DNA of 64,000 nt from a virus (IMGVR_UViG_3300042894_006198:94311-158310); one strand, 5' to 3'; counted from the first letter of the stretch, positions 31,501 through 39,483 are shown. The notes: generated by a model not told the origin, from the letters alone. Numbers and translations are program-made.

Positions 31501-31530
31501 ATGGGTATAGTAAACAACAAGGAGCAAGAG

Positions 31531-31779
31531 ATGAACGAACGAATTAAAGAACTTGCTAAACAAGCTCAGGATTGGGCAGATGCTCATGCACCTTATGCCA
31601 GTGAAGAACACGAATACTTTGCTGAAAAGTTTGCCCTGTTGATTGTGAGAGAATGTGCTACTGCAATTACCAATGACGATTTGGCAAAAGATTGTGGCAC
31701 TTTTTTGATGGACTCATATGCAAAAGGGATGCGCTATTCAGCGCATCTTATTAAAGAACATTTTGGAGTTGGAGAATGA
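31531..31779 (+). CDS. MNERI-family paralogue 1, 82 aa
   Basis: First of four related proteins (31531, 32056, 32590, 33044). Each starts MNE(R/Q)I-K/R-x-LA-x-QA, has a central KFA-x-LIV/I-x-x-C, and ends IKEHFGVE or KKHFGVE. Helical and amphipathic, with a single conserved Cys. The 3' half is nearly identical at DNA level to that of paralogue 2. Function unknown. Confidence 0.8.
   Translation: MNERIKELAKQAQDWADAHAPYASEEHEYFAEKFALLIVRECATAITNDDLAKDCGTFLMDSYAKGMRYSAHLIKEHFGVGE
31651..31771 (+). repeat. Segmental duplication, copy A (3' half of paralogue 1)
   Basis: About 121 nt closely matching 32176-32299, from GAATGTGCTACTGC through GGAGTTG. It includes a hairpin GATGCGCT-ATTC-AGCGCATC at 31728-31747. 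Copy B is longer by one codon in a T run. Confidence 0.85.
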
Positions 31780-31898
31780 CGGACGGTGACCGAGCCGGTT
31801 GGTGGGCCGTTGTATATCTACTTATGGTGGGTGTGGCCGCTTATTTCACTATGTTTATGGTGATTTTTAGTTTTATTAAACAATATTTAGGAGATTAA
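31776..31898 (+). CDS. Small membrane protein, 40 aa
   Basis: ATGA overlap with paralogue 1. MTDGDRAGWWAVVYLLMVGV then AAYFTMFMVIFSF: one or two membrane spans. Locally G/C-rich at its 5' end (GACCGAGCCGG), unlike its surroundings. Function unknown. Confidence 0.6.
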   Translation: MTDGDRAGWWAVVYLLMVGVAAYFTMFMVIFSFIKQYLGD

Positions 31899-31901
31899 AC
31901 G

Positions 31902-32072
31902 ATGAACGGATATGTATGGAAAATAACAGTAGGCAACACTTATGTAGGAGTGGCTAATACAGAGGACAGATTTAAGTTGCTAGAACAAGCAGTAGACAAT
32001 GGAATTATTCCGGCTGACTATAACATAACCGATGTGAAAATGGAGATAATAAAAAATGAACGAACAGATTAA
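31902..32072 (+). CDS. Small protein, 56 aa
   Basis: MNGYVWKITVGNTYVGVANT, a strand-rich N-terminus and an acidic helix. Shine-Dalgarno TTAGGAGA precedes it. It overlaps the next paralogue gene by 17 nt. Confidence 0.6.
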   Translation: MNGYVWKITVGNTYVGVANTEDRFKLLEQAVDNGIIPADYNITDVKMEIIKNERTD

Positions 32073-32304
32073 AGCACTCGCTCAACAGGCTGGTGAGAGC
32101 ATTCCAGAATTCCATTTTGGAGATTGGAACATCCCAAACGAGTTCATTCAAAAGTTCGCCCAATTGATTGTTCAAGAATGTGCTACTGCGATCACCAACG
32201 ACAATTTTGCAAAAGATTGTAGCACTTTTTTTTTCATGGACTCATATGCAAAGGGGATGCGCTATTCGGCGCATCTTATTAAAGAACATTTCGGAGTTGA
32301 ATAA
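32056..32304 (+). CDS. MNERI-family paralogue 2, 82 aa
   Basis: MNEQIKALAQQAGESIPEFH start; 3' half duplicates paralogue 1 (TAITND ... KDC ... MDSYAKGMRYSAHLIKEHFG). It has FFF where paralogue 1 has FL, from a longer T run at about 32225. Ends at the stop that opens repeat copy 2. Confidence 0.8.
   Translation: MNEQIKALAQQAGESIPEFHFGDWNIPNEFIQKFAQLIVQECATAITNDNFAKDCSTFFFMDSYAKGMRYSAHLIKEHFGVE
32176..32299 (+). repeat. Segmental duplication, copy B (3' half of paralogue 2)
   Basis: Counterpart of 31651-31771; three extra nucleotides in a poly-T tract keep the frame. Mostly synonymous differences elsewhere, so the duplication is recent but under coding constraint. Confidence 0.85.
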
Positions 32305-32327
32305 CCCTACAGGTTGACAGGTCTTTG
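32302..32327 (+). repeat. 26-nt promoter repeat, copy 2 of 3
   Basis: Identical to 31460-31485; begins with the TAA stop of paralogue 2. Confidence 0.9.
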
Positions 32328-32342
32328 GTTTAGTGTTATTAT
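32314..32342 (+). promoter_or_regulatory. Sigma-70-type promoter in repeat copy 2
   Basis: TTGACA, 17 nt, TATTAT, then TACAGTAAACA and AAGGAGCAAGAG, the same leader as copy 1. Confidence 0.85.
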
Positions 32343-32372
32343 ACACTTACAGTAAACAAAAAGGAGCAAGAG

Positions 32373-32576
32373 ATGAATGAGATGAAAGGTCCAATGATTC
32401 AAGGTCCCCTGTTCGAAGTCACTGTAACAGAGTATGAGCGTGGTTGGGGACAGCGGCTCTGCCCAGATGAGACAAGAATCTTCACCAACCGTCAAGATGC
32501 TGAGGCCTATGCTCGGACACGGAACTCAGGTACGGCAGAGATCTATTGGCGAGCAGACATCAGGCAGTTTGGTTGA
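32373..32576 (+). CDS. Hypothetical protein, 67 aa
   Basis: MNEMKGPMIQGPLFEVTVTE; contains NRQDAEAYARTRNS, a short helix typical of small phage proteins that end in a strand. Strong Shine-Dalgarno sequence. Locally higher G+C (about 50% by eye). Unknown function. Confidence 0.65.
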   Translation: MNEMKGPMIQGPLFEVTVTEYERGWGQRLCPDETRIFTNRQDAEAYARTRNSGTAEIYWRADIRQFG

Positions 32577-32589
32577 TAAGGAGCAAGCA

Positions 32590-32886
32590 ATGAACGAACG
32601 AATTAGACAACTTGCTGAACAAGCGGGTATTCCTGCCATCGACGGTGTATGGGACTACAATGACAGAAATCTTTTAGTAAAAGATGGCGGTGAATGGCGG
32701 ACGGCTGTGCCATCTGAAATCATCGGCACCATGATCAACTCTGAAAAAGGACTCGAAAAGTTCGCAGAGTTGATTATTCGGGAATGTATGGAACAGTTGA
32801 ATATTTCCAATGTGCCCACTTCGATCTCCGCAGGATTGAATCTTGGTAGAGTAGCGATTAAAGAACATTTCGGAGTTGAAGAATGA
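32590..32886 (+). CDS. MNERI-family paralogue 3, 98 aa
   Basis: MNERIRQLAEQAGIPAIDGV, KFAELIIRECMEQL, and an IKEHFGVEE end. Longer than the others by an insert after the N-terminal helix (residues 15-50). Shine-Dalgarno AAGGAGCAAG. Confidence 0.78.
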   Translation: MNERIRQLAEQAGIPAIDGVWDYNDRNLLVKDGGEWRTAVPSEIIGTMINSEKGLEKFAELIIRECMEQLNISNVPTSISAGLNLGRVAIKEHFGVEE

Positions 32887-33047
32887 GAAAATTCACTGAA
32901 GTATTGGAAGAGTATTTGGACGAGCGAGAACGCCAAAACGGTGATTACTACGACAATCGTTACATTGGCTCTAAATTGGAAGGCCGATATCGCATGAATG
33001 ACTTGGCAAAAGAATTGGACGAAATGGTTCAAGGAGTTGAAGAATGA
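32883..33047 (+). CDS. Small charged protein, 54 aa
   Basis: ATGA overlaps on both sides (paralogue 3 before, paralogue 4 after). MRKFTEVLEEYLDERERQNG, with a Tyr/Asp-rich middle. Helical. Unknown function. Confidence 0.62.
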   Translation: MRKFTEVLEEYLDERERQNGDYYDNRYIGSKLEGRYRMNDLAKELDEMVQGVEE

Positions 33048-33235
33048 ACGAACGAATTCGAGAACTTGCCGAACAGGCTGAATGGCGTTTTGCTGACAAA
33101 GCAACAGGTGAATTTTCTGAATATGATAATCGATTGGAAAAGTTTGCCGAGTTGATTGTTAAGCAATGCATTGAAATTAGTCAAGTGGGTTCAATTACAG
33201 AAAGTAAACTTAAAAAACATTTTGGAGTTGAATAA
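33044..33235 (+). CDS. MNERI-family paralogue 4, 63 aa
   Basis: Shortest member: MNERIRELAEQAEWRFADKA, KFAELIVKQCIEI, ending LKKHFGVE. Its stop opens repeat copy 3. Confidence 0.78.
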   Translation: MNERIRELAEQAEWRFADKATGEFSEYDNRLEKFAELIVKQCIEISQVGSITESKLKKHFGVE

Positions 33236-33258
33236 CCCTACAGGTTGACAGGTCTTTG
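33233..33258 (+). repeat. 26-nt promoter repeat, copy 3 of 3
   Basis: Identical to copies 1 and 2; begins with the TAA stop of paralogue 4. Confidence 0.9.
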
Positions 33259-33273
33259 TTTCGGTGCTATACT
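33245..33273 (+). promoter_or_regulatory. Sigma-70-type promoter in repeat copy 3
   Basis: TTGACA, 17 nt, TATACT, then CTGTAGTGATTGATAA, the same initial-transcript sequence as at 34764. Confidence 0.85.
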
Positions 33274-33304
33274 ATGTTCTGTAGTGATTGATAAGGAACT
33301 TGAG

Positions 33305-33484
33305 ATGAAATTTGTTAAATGCTATGCTTGTGATGGTCGCCATGATATAAACTTCATCAAAATTCTTGAAACCAAAGAAATTAAATATAGTGGTACCTCA
33401 GTTAAATTTAAATGCCCTGATGACAACAGTGAGCAAATAAACAACTCATTTGTCTTTGAAGTTAAAGAACCAAAAACTGCTTGA
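33305..33484 (+). CDS. Small Cys-containing protein, 59 aa
   Basis: MKFVKCYACDGRHDINFIKI; C-x-x-C plus a later Cys (KFKCPDD), possibly metal-binding. The start at 33305 follows AAGGAAC. Its TGA stop lies within the next TTGACA box. Confidence 0.65.
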   Translation: MKFVKCYACDGRHDINFIKILETKEIKYSGTSVKFKCPDDNSEQINNSFVFEVKEPKTA

Positions 33485-33509
33485 CAATATATCCTAATTT
33501 TGCTATACT
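33481..33509 (+). promoter_or_regulatory. Sigma-70-type promoter, TATC-core class, overlapping a stop codon
   Basis: TTGACA, ATATATCCTAATTTTGC, TATACT; TGA of the -35 box is the stop of the gene ending at 33484. Confidence 0.88.
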
Positions 33510-33539
33510 TGTTTCTGTTAGATAACTAGTGAGGAATAT

Positions 33540-33869
33540 ATGAACGACACACAAATTCATGATGTAATTAACAGTGCTTTCCAAGCTGCTCGCACTGCCA
33601 CTAAGGAATATCTTGCAACACATGGTGATGTGGATGCTTGTGGTTTTTCATGGGTAAGTATTCGCCCTGCTACAAAAAAAGTAGCAAAAATTCTTAAGAA
33701 TTCTTACGGTGCTGACACCTCATTTGGAGGTGGGTTGAAATTGTGGAACCCAAGTTATTCCCCTGTGCAATCAATTTCTGCAAAGGAAGAAGGTGCGTAC
33801 GCATTTGTTAATGTAATGCGTGAAGCGTTCCCTGATGTTACGTTTACTGTTGGTAGTCGGATGGATTAA
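33540..33869 (+). CDS. Conserved phage protein of unknown function, 109 aa
   Basis: Contains ACGFSWVSIRPATKKVAKIL, FGGGLKLWNPSYSPVQSI and KEEGAYAFVNVMREAF, a pattern recalled from many phages (ACGFAWV ... GG-x-x-x-WNP). Function unknown. Early-type promoter. Confidence 0.75.
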   Translation: MNDTQIHDVINSAFQAARTATKEYLATHGDVDACGFSWVSIRPATKKVAKILKNSYGADTSFGGGLKLWNPSYSPVQSISAKEEGAYAFVNVMREAFPDVTFTVGSRMD

Positions 33870-33880
33870 AGGAGATGACA

Positions 33881-34102
33881 ATGTATACTGAATTAACCGT
33901 ACAATATACTCGCCATGGTGGTGCTTATGATCGTGGTAACGCAGATGCATACTATGGTCGTGTATTTGACCCACATTACTTCATTGGTGCAACATATAGT
34001 ACTCAACGTGTAGTTGCCCTACAAGGTACACCTGAGTATGATGCATACAAACTTGGTTTTGAGGAGTGCACAGATTTTAAAGATTGGGGTGGAGATGAAT
34101 AG
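33881..34102 (+). CDS. Small protein, 73 aa
   Basis: MYTELTVQYTRHGGAYDRGN, then ADAYYGRVFDPHYF and YDAYKLGFEEC. Similar short Tyr-rich proteins occur in phages. Start 33881 chosen over 33875 for spacing to AAAGGAG. Confidence 0.65.
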   Translation: MYTELTVQYTRHGGAYDRGNADAYYGRVFDPHYFIGATYSTQRVVALQGTPEYDAYKLGFEECTDFKDWGGDE

Positions 34103-34304
34103 AATATTTGTTTTTAAAGAACTTTATGATAGAGCATACAAAGCAAACCGCAAACAGCGTATGTATGCGATTCCTGAAAATAGTATTGAACTTATTGAGA
34201 CAGTCAATGGTAGCCAAAATTGCTACTTGGTGGTTAACGGTAAGGAAGTTGATGGTACTTTTGATGGATTAATTGCAAAACTTGGTGAACGGATAAATGT
34301 GTAA
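34095..34304 (+). CDS. Small protein, 69 aa
   Basis: MNRIFVFKELYDRAYKANRK; overlaps the preceding gene by 8 nt with GGAG just upstream. Strand-helix composition. No family recognised. Confidence 0.65.
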   Translation: MNRIFVFKELYDRAYKANRKQRMYAIPENSIELIETVNGSQNCYLVVNGKEVDGTFDGLIAKLGERINV

Positions 34305-34513
34305 TGAACAAACGTTTACTTAAAATAGCCACTGAACATAATATTTTACCTCATGATTATATCGTAGGATCAGATCTACCATTAGAAAATACAATTGAAA
34401 AAATTGGATTGGCAGTGGCAAATGATTGCATGCTTAATGCTTGGTGGACTGAAGGATACAAAGATCCTGAAAAAACCATATCTAACAAAATTAAACAATT
34501 ATACAATTTATGA
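34304..34513 (+). CDS. Small protein, 69 aa
   Basis: One-base overlap with the previous stop (TAATG). MNKRLLKIATEHNILPHDYI; helical with a central Cys. Unknown function. Confidence 0.65.
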   Translation: MNKRLLKIATEHNILPHDYIVGSDLPLENTIEKIGLAVANDCMLNAWWTEGYKDPEKTISNKIKQLYNL

Positions 34514-34722
34514 GCGAAGAAATGATAGAAAAGATAACACTTAATTATACTGACTTACAAAAATTGATGGACACTCTTAAAGAGTTTGAAGTCAACCATT
34601 TTACTATTATCAAAACAGGTGGTATTGGTATTGGGTATGAAGTAGACTTAGAATTTCATCAACAATGTAAAGGTAAAATGGCAACAATTCGTATCCCAAT
34701 TACAACAACTGATGATTGGTAA
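34510..34722 (+). CDS. Small protein, 70 aa
   Basis: ATGA overlap with the previous gene. MSEEMIEKITLNYTDLQKLM helix, then a beta-rich half (FTIIKTGGIGIGYEVDLEF). Unknown function. Confidence 0.65.
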   Translation: MSEEMIEKITLNYTDLQKLMDTLKEFEVNHFTIIKTGGIGIGYEVDLEFHQQCKGKMATIRIPITTTDDW

Positions 34723-34729
34723 AAACTGC

Positions 34730-34758
34730 TTGACAGTATATCCACATTGTGGCATAAT
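34730..34758 (+). promoter_or_regulatory. Sigma-70-type promoter, TATC-core class
   Basis: TTGACA, GTATATCCACATTGTGG, CATAAT, then CTGTAGTGATTGATAA. Confidence 0.82.
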
Positions 34759-34797
34759 TATTTCTGTAGTGATTGATAACCAACTAGGAGATGCCAA

Positions 34798-35190
34798 ATG
34801 GCTTACGTTTCCCAAGAAAAGAAGCAAAACCTCGCAGTTGCCATTAAACAAGTTCTAAAGAAATACGGTGTAAAAGCCACGTTAGGTGTGCATCATCACA
34901 GTACGTTAGTTCTTAATATTAAGTCTAGCAAGATTGACTTTCTAGGTAACTTTAATGAAACATGCAAGCAAAGTCTTAAAGCTGACCGTGATTACCTTGA
35001 AGTAAATCCCTATTGGTTCCAAGACCACTTTAGCGGTGTTGCAAAAGAATTTCTTAGTGAAGTAACACAAGCGATGTATGGTCCCGACTACTACGATGAA
35101 AGCGATGCCCAAATTGATTACTTCAATTGCTCGCACTATATTCGGGTAAATATCGGTAAGTGGAATAAACCCTATGTTCTAGAGCAGTAA
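34798..35190 (+). CDS. LPD29-like domain protein, 130 aa
   Basis: MAYVSQEKKQNLAVAIKQVL, GVHHHSTLVLNIKSS, VNPYWFQDHFSGVAKEF and SHYIRVNIGKWNKPY. This matches, from memory, small phage proteins carrying the LPD29 domain of polyvalent proteins. Role unknown, possibly nucleic-acid processing in takeover. A hairpin terminator follows. Confidence 0.65.
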   Translation: MAYVSQEKKQNLAVAIKQVLKKYGVKATLGVHHHSTLVLNIKSSKIDFLGNFNETCKQSLKADRDYLEVNPYWFQDHFSGVAKEFLSEVTQAMYGPDYYDESDAQIDYFNCSHYIRVNIGKWNKPYVLEQ

Positions 35191-35210
35191 ATACAAATTT
35201 TAACCAACAT

Positions 35211-35230
35211 GGGGCGTAATGCCCCTATAA
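35211..35230 (+). terminator. Rho-independent terminator
   Basis: GGGGC-gtaat-GCCCC stem, then TATAATTTT. Ends the 34.8 kb unit. Confidence 0.65.
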
Positions 35231-35245
35231 TTTTATGAGGATAAT

Positions 35246-35461
35246 ATGGAAGAAAATACAACGTCAAATCAATTACCACCTTTTGTTAGCAGATTTATTC
35301 GTGATGAAGAAGGCAAGTTAAATATTGATCCTGAGTGCAAAATACTAGCTGAAAAACATTATTGGAAAGATCGACCTGCTTATAGCAAGGATGATCGCAG
35401 AGTGATGATTGGGCATTATGATGAAAATGGTAATTTAATCCCATTTAAAAATACACGATAA
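35246..35461 (+). CDS. Hypothetical protein, 71 aa
   Basis: MEENTTSNQLPPFVSRFIRD; contains HYWKDRPAYSKDDRR. Shine-Dalgarno TGAGGA. Two nt before the next gene. Unknown. Confidence 0.65.
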   Translation: MEENTTSNQLPPFVSRFIRDEEGKLNIDPECKILAEKHYWKDRPAYSKDDRRVMIGHYDENGNLIPFKNTR

Positions 35462-35463
35462 TC

Positions 35464-35814
35464 ATGGCAGGATATAATTTAATCCAAGAAATACGTAGGC
35501 TTGAAGAAGATTGTGATCGTCTTGGTCTAATGATGTGTCACGCAAAGCATTTTTATAATGAATTTGGTGATGTAGTTGCAGTAAAACCAAAAGATGATGA
35601 AGCATTACCTTTGTATTCACGTGATGCTGAAGTGTTTATTGGAACTATAAAAGATTTACAAATGTGGTTACGAGGTATAGAATGGGCACGTGGTTATGAT
35701 GGTATGATATTTGGCAAAAACCATGATAAAAACCGCACAGTTAAAGAAGAAAAGTATCGTGCAGGACAAACATTTAAACGATTATTGGAAGGAAAAGAAA
35801 GTGATAAACCTTGA
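35464..35814 (+). CDS. Conserved phage protein, 116 aa
   Basis: Has VVAVKPKDDEALPLYSRDAE and LQMWLRGIEWARGYDGMIFG, a pattern recalled from many phage proteins of unknown function. Helical. Overlaps the next gene by 14 nt. Confidence 0.72.
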   Translation: MAGYNLIQEIRRLEEDCDRLGLMMCHAKHFYNEFGDVVAVKPKDDEALPLYSRDAEVFIGTIKDLQMWLRGIEWARGYDGMIFGKNHDKNRTVKEEKYRAGQTFKRLLEGKESDKP

Positions 35815-36316
35815 AGATTATATGAAAGCAATTAATTACAGGATATCTGAAGGCACAGAATACCTTTGGAAATGCTTTGGTGACAACCCATTTACCCTAT
35901 CATATTGGGATAATGATCATGATGGAGTAAGTACTGATATTACTTTTGACACACAAACACAAGAGGTATATTACGCCACTGTACATGATTACGCAAAAAA
36001 ACGGTCATATCGTTTGATCAATCCTGATTACGTTGAAGCATATCGTCAAGAATGTAAAGATAAAAATGTAGTTGAGAATAATGCTTATGATGAAGTTAAT
36101 TATGTTACGTTAGAAACTGATGAGGACTTTATTGAAAAACTTACTGCTATTGTAAATAAACAACCATACAATACCAAAGTGCAAGTACCACTTGAATTAG
36201 ATAAAGAGGAAATGTATAATCTAATGAGTTTAGCCCATGAGCGTGACATAACGCTAAACCAACTAGTGGAAAGCATGTTATGGGAAGCTATCAACAAACA
36301 CGAAACTAAGGTGTAA
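35801..36316 (+). CDS. Hypothetical protein with C-terminal RHH-like helix pair, 171 aa
   Basis: GTG start at 35801 chosen: GGAAAAGAAA precedes it and the product begins MINLEDYMKAINYRISEGTE, as relatives do. The central part (DHDGVSTDITFDTQTQEVYY) is beta-rich; the C-terminus (LDKEEMYNLMSLAHERDITL then NQLVESML) resembles a ribbon-helix-helix segment. Position just upstream of DNA ligase. Possible DNA-binding protein; unproven. Confidence 0.65.
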   Translation: MINLEDYMKAINYRISEGTEYLWKCFGDNPFTLSYWDNDHDGVSTDITFDTQTQEVYYATVHDYAKKRSYRLINPDYVEAYRQECKDKNVVENNAYDEVNYVTLETDEDFIEKLTAIVNKQPYNTKVQVPLELDKEEMYNLMSLAHERDITLNQLVESMLWEAINKHETKV

Positions 36317-36318
36317 TT

Positions 36319-37662
36319 ATGCTTGAATCATGGATCTATAAGCTTAACGAAAGTAATAGTCGCTTACATAAAGAATCAGTTATACAAGAAGTTTTAAATT
36401 TAGCTACGCTAGGTGATGAAAATTGTAAACACTTTCTTAAATTAGTAAGCTTAACTTATGATCCATTTACTACTTTTGGTGTAAAAGCTGTAGAACCAAC
36501 TGTTGGTATTGTCAATGCAGAAAACCCTTGGCATGACTTTAGCTCACTGTTAGTAGAATTAGCTCTACGTAGTTTAACAGGTAATGCTGCTCATGATGCA
36601 ATTGAAGCTATGAGCGTACGATTCAATAGCCCAACATGGAATGATTTCTGTATCAATGTGATTGGAAAAGACTTACGTTGCGGTATATCTGATAAAACTA
36701 TTAACAAGATTTGTAAAAATACAGAATACGAAATACCAATTTTTTCTTGCCAACTTGCCACTGATAGCGAAGGTCGCCCTGAAATGGTGGGTGTTAAACG
36801 TCTTGAACCTAAACTAGATGGTGTACGAGTACTTATGGTTGTTATACCACCCTCTGACTATGATGAAAAAATTATAGTTACATGCTATAGTCGTAATGGT
36901 AAAGTATTCAATAATTTTACGCACATTGAAGAACAAGTAAAAAATAATTTTGTCCGTATGATTCGTCTAGCAGGATCAAGTAATTTAAATACAGGATTTG
37001 TGCTTGATGGTGAAGTAATGGGCGAATCATTTCAAGACTTAATGCGACAGGCACGTAGAAAAGACAATGCTGATGCTAGCGATAGTGTATTTCATGTGTT
37101 TGATATTCTTCCGCTAGCAGATTTTAGGCGTGGTTATTGGAACGCACAATTAAGCAAACGAATCAAAATTTTAGAAGATATGCGTCCTGCCCTAGAAAAT
37201 ATGCCACATGTCAAATTATTGCCACATATTGTCGTAGATTTAGACATTGCTGAGGGTAGGGATCAACTAGAGCGTTATGCCAATGATTGTGTTGCACAAG
37301 GGTTTGAGGGCATTATGATTAAAAGTGTTGATGCCCCATATGAGTGCAAACGTAATAAATTTTGGTTAAAATGGAAACCAACCATTTCAGTAGATTTAGA
37401 AATTGTTGGGGTAGAAGCAGGTACAGGACGTAATAAAAATCGATTAGGCGCATTAATTTGCGAAGGTGAGGATCATGGAAAGCACATTATGGTTAACGTT
37501 GGTAGTGGGTTTAGTGATGTTGATCGTGATGATTATTGGATAAACCGTAATATGATTGTTGGTCGCACTGTAGAAATTCTTGCTGACGCTGTAACGCAAA
37601 ATCAGGATGGAACACATTCATTGAGATTTCCAAGGTTTCTACGATTTAGGGATGACAAATGA
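36319..37662 (+). CDS. ATP-dependent DNA ligase (T4 gp30-like), 447 aa
   Basis: Seals nicks in replication and repair. Adenylation motif I EPKLDGVR has Lys 165; also motif III-like VFHVFDIL, motif IV EGIMIKS, and motif V FWLKWKP. A C-terminal OB domain follows (VGVEAGTGRNKNRLGALICE). Length matches T4-type ligases. It starts 2 nt after the preceding gene and overlaps the next by 4 nt. Confidence 0.92.
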   Translation: MLESWIYKLNESNSRLHKESVIQEVLNLATLGDENCKHFLKLVSLTYDPFTTFGVKAVEPTVGIVNAENPWHDFSSLLVELALRSLTGNAAHDAIEAMSVRFNSPTWNDFCINVIGKDLRCGISDKTINKICKNTEYEIPIFSCQLATDSEGRPEMVGVKRLEPKLDGVRVLMVVIPPSDYDEKIIVTCYSRNGKVFNNFTHIEEQVKNNFVRMIRLAGSSNLNTGFVLDGEVMGESFQDLMRQARRKDNADASDSVFHVFDILPLADFRRGYWNAQLSKRIKILEDMRPALENMPHVKLLPHIVVDLDIAEGRDQLERYANDCVAQGFEGIMIKSVDAPYECKRNKFWLKWKPTISVDLEIVGVEAGTGRNKNRLGALICEGEDHGKHIMVNVGSGFSDVDRDDYWINRNMIVGRTVEILADAVTQNQDGTHSLRFPRFLRFRDDK

Positions 37663-37907
37663 TTGTCAATATTTTTAATGTTGATGAACCATGGGTGTTT
37701 AATTGGTTTACTTCATTATGTCAAGCACACGAATATAAGTTTATTGTTAAATTAACTATAAAAGATTCATTGGCTATTAAAGTAAGTGATCGTTTAAATG
37801 AGTTATCCAAAATTACTAATTACAACTTTTATTTAAGTGATGAAAGTGATATTATGGTAGACATACCTGACGAGGAAATTACGTACATTAAATTGAAATA
37901 TTCATAA
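37659..37907 (+). CDS. Hypothetical protein, 82 aa
   Basis: ATGA overlap with the ligase stop. MIVNIFNVDEPWVFNWFTSL; alternating strand and helix. It has a WVFNWFTSL stretch but lacks the C-terminal F-x-L-x-W ending. Unknown. Confidence 0.65.
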   Translation: MIVNIFNVDEPWVFNWFTSLCQAHEYKFIVKLTIKDSLAIKVSDRLNELSKITNYNFYLSDESDIMVDIPDEEITYIKLKYS

Positions 37908-37916
37908 AGGAAAAAT

Positions 37917-39173
37917 ATGGTTACTTTAGTTAAACATGAATGGCATAGTGTTGATAGTCAATTTGCCGTTGAGCTTGATATTGATTTGCTTAAAGAAATT
38001 TACCCTGATAAAGATGAGGATGAACTTCAATCTATTTTAGAAGCAGTAGAAGATGGTAGCTATGATATTGACGAGCTTATTGAACATGCTTGGGATAATG
38101 ACGTTGAAATTATGTGGGAACGTCAGTATGATGATTGGTATAGTGACCGAAAAGGTGGGTATGAAGTAACTTATGAACTAGGTGATGAGAATAGTTGGCA
38201 CAGTGACCCTGAACCTCCCGCCCCTACTCACAAGTGTACTAAATGTCGTTGGAAGGGATCTAAGTGGGAAACTAAAACTGAGTTTGTTAATGAAGATGGA
38301 TCTATTTATACTGATGATGAATTAGAATTTCATCATACTAAAGAAGTGTGCCCAATGTGCGATAGCGATGTTGAATTTACGCCTGAAGGTCTTGAGCAAG
38401 AAGCCAAAATGCAAAAACTGTACCAAGAACTTGATGAAATTGAAGTTGATGAGTCTGAAGATACAGATATCACTAATTTAGAAAATGAACTAGATGCGTT
38501 AAGAAAAGCTGTAGATGATGATGACGAAGGTGAATCTTATCAGCGTATTCATCCTGCAGGGGAATATATTATACGTATTTTTGCTCGCACTACTGAGCTT
38601 GGTATTGGTAAGATTACCAAAGAACAATATGAACATTGGAGTAAAGATGAACATTACTACGATATAGGTCCTGCAATTAATGAAGAGTATGATTTTGATG
38701 AAAATGAAACACCTGAAGCTGCACGTTTTACAAGTAGTGGATATTATGAATTTAATGACGTAGCAGATTTTTACGGCATGGAAGAAGATGCTGATGTTGA
38801 AATTATTAACAGCGATGGTGAAACAATTTTTGAGGGAGAATTCTCAGAAATTTTTGAAATTGGGCATAATAACGAAGATTCCCAATACGAATGTAGTACT
38901 GAAGTAGATGAAATTTATCCACTTACTTTTGGTAAAGGATACTACTTAATGTACAAGCAAGGTGGTAAAGGTGGTTCATACCAACATACATTAACTGTAA
39001 CTGATGAATTAGATTTTGCTAAATTTAGAATTGATACAGTTGATGTTGATGGAACTACACATATAAAAACAATTTACTATGACAACGTTGCACTTGAAGA
39101 TGAAGGTATCGATGAAGAATATAACAATTGGAGAGGGCAGTGGGCTGATTACTCAGTTCATAAAATAAAATAA
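37917..39173 (+). CDS. Large acidic protein with zinc ribbon, 418 aa
   Basis: About a quarter Asp and Glu by eye. A four-Cys zinc-ribbon is visible: HKCTKCRWKG then VCPMCDSDVEF (residues about 100-155). A coiled-coil-like acidic helix follows and the C-terminal half is beta-rich with GKGYYLMYKQGGKGG. Good Shine-Dalgarno (AAAGGAAA). No family recognised; acidity suggests interaction with DNA-binding proteins or DNA mimicry. Confidence 0.72.
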   Translation: MVTLVKHEWHSVDSQFAVELDIDLLKEIYPDKDEDELQSILEAVEDGSYDIDELIEHAWDNDVEIMWERQYDDWYSDRKGGYEVTYELGDENSWHSDPEPPAPTHKCTKCRWKGSKWETKTEFVNEDGSIYTDDELEFHHTKEVCPMCDSDVEFTPEGLEQEAKMQKLYQELDEIEVDESEDTDITNLENELDALRKAVDDDDEGESYQRIHPAGEYIIRIFARTTELGIGKITKEQYEHWSKDEHYYDIGPAINEEYDFDENETPEAARFTSSGYYEFNDVADFYGMEEDADVEIINSDGETIFEGEFSEIFEIGHNNEDSQYECSTEVDEIYPLTFGKGYYLMYKQGGKGGSYQHTLTVTDELDFAKFRIDTVDVDGTTHIKTIYYDNVALEDEGIDEEYNNWRGQWADYSVHKIK

Positions 39174-39179
39174 TTGCAC

Positions 39180-39208
39180 TTGACTTTAGTAGGGGGTTAT
39201 AGTATAAT
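39180..39208 (+). promoter_or_regulatory. Sigma-70-type promoter
   Basis: TTGACT, 17 nt, TATAAT. The spacer and -10 flank form AGGGGG ... CCCCTT (39192-39215), an inverted repeat that could be an operator. Confidence 0.8.
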
Positions 39209-39231
39209 CCCCTTATTCTTAAGGAGAAATC

Positions 39232-39483
39232 ATGGGATCGTTTAATCGTAAAATAGTTGAATCTTTAGATGTTCTCAACAAAATTTTAGCTTTAATTTTT
39301 GTTACCATGTCAGGTATCACCTTTTTTGGCGAAGTATTTGAAAACTTTTTACCCGCACTAATGTCAGCATTAGGTATTCTTGTCGTAGGTATCGTTACTT
39401 GTGGCTATACAGCAATACTTATTAATGTAAATCAAAACATTGAAGCAATGCGTGACAAAATTAACCCCGCACCAAAGGAATAA
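39232..39483 (+). CDS. Small membrane protein, 83 aa
   Basis: Two hydrophobic helices (ILALIFVTMSGITFF and ALGILVVGIVTCGYTAILI) and a short charged C-terminus. AAGGAG Shine-Dalgarno. Start of a membrane-protein run of five genes ending at 41890. Confidence 0.7.
   Translation: MGSFNRKIVESLDVLNKILALIFVTMSGITFFGEVFENFLPALMSALGILVVGIVTCGYTAILINVNQNIEAMRDKINPAPKE

Noticed and set aside
37659-37907. Membership of the F-x-L-x-W family
   Set aside because: A WVFNWF stretch is present near the N-terminus, but the C-terminal F-x-L-x-W motif is missing.
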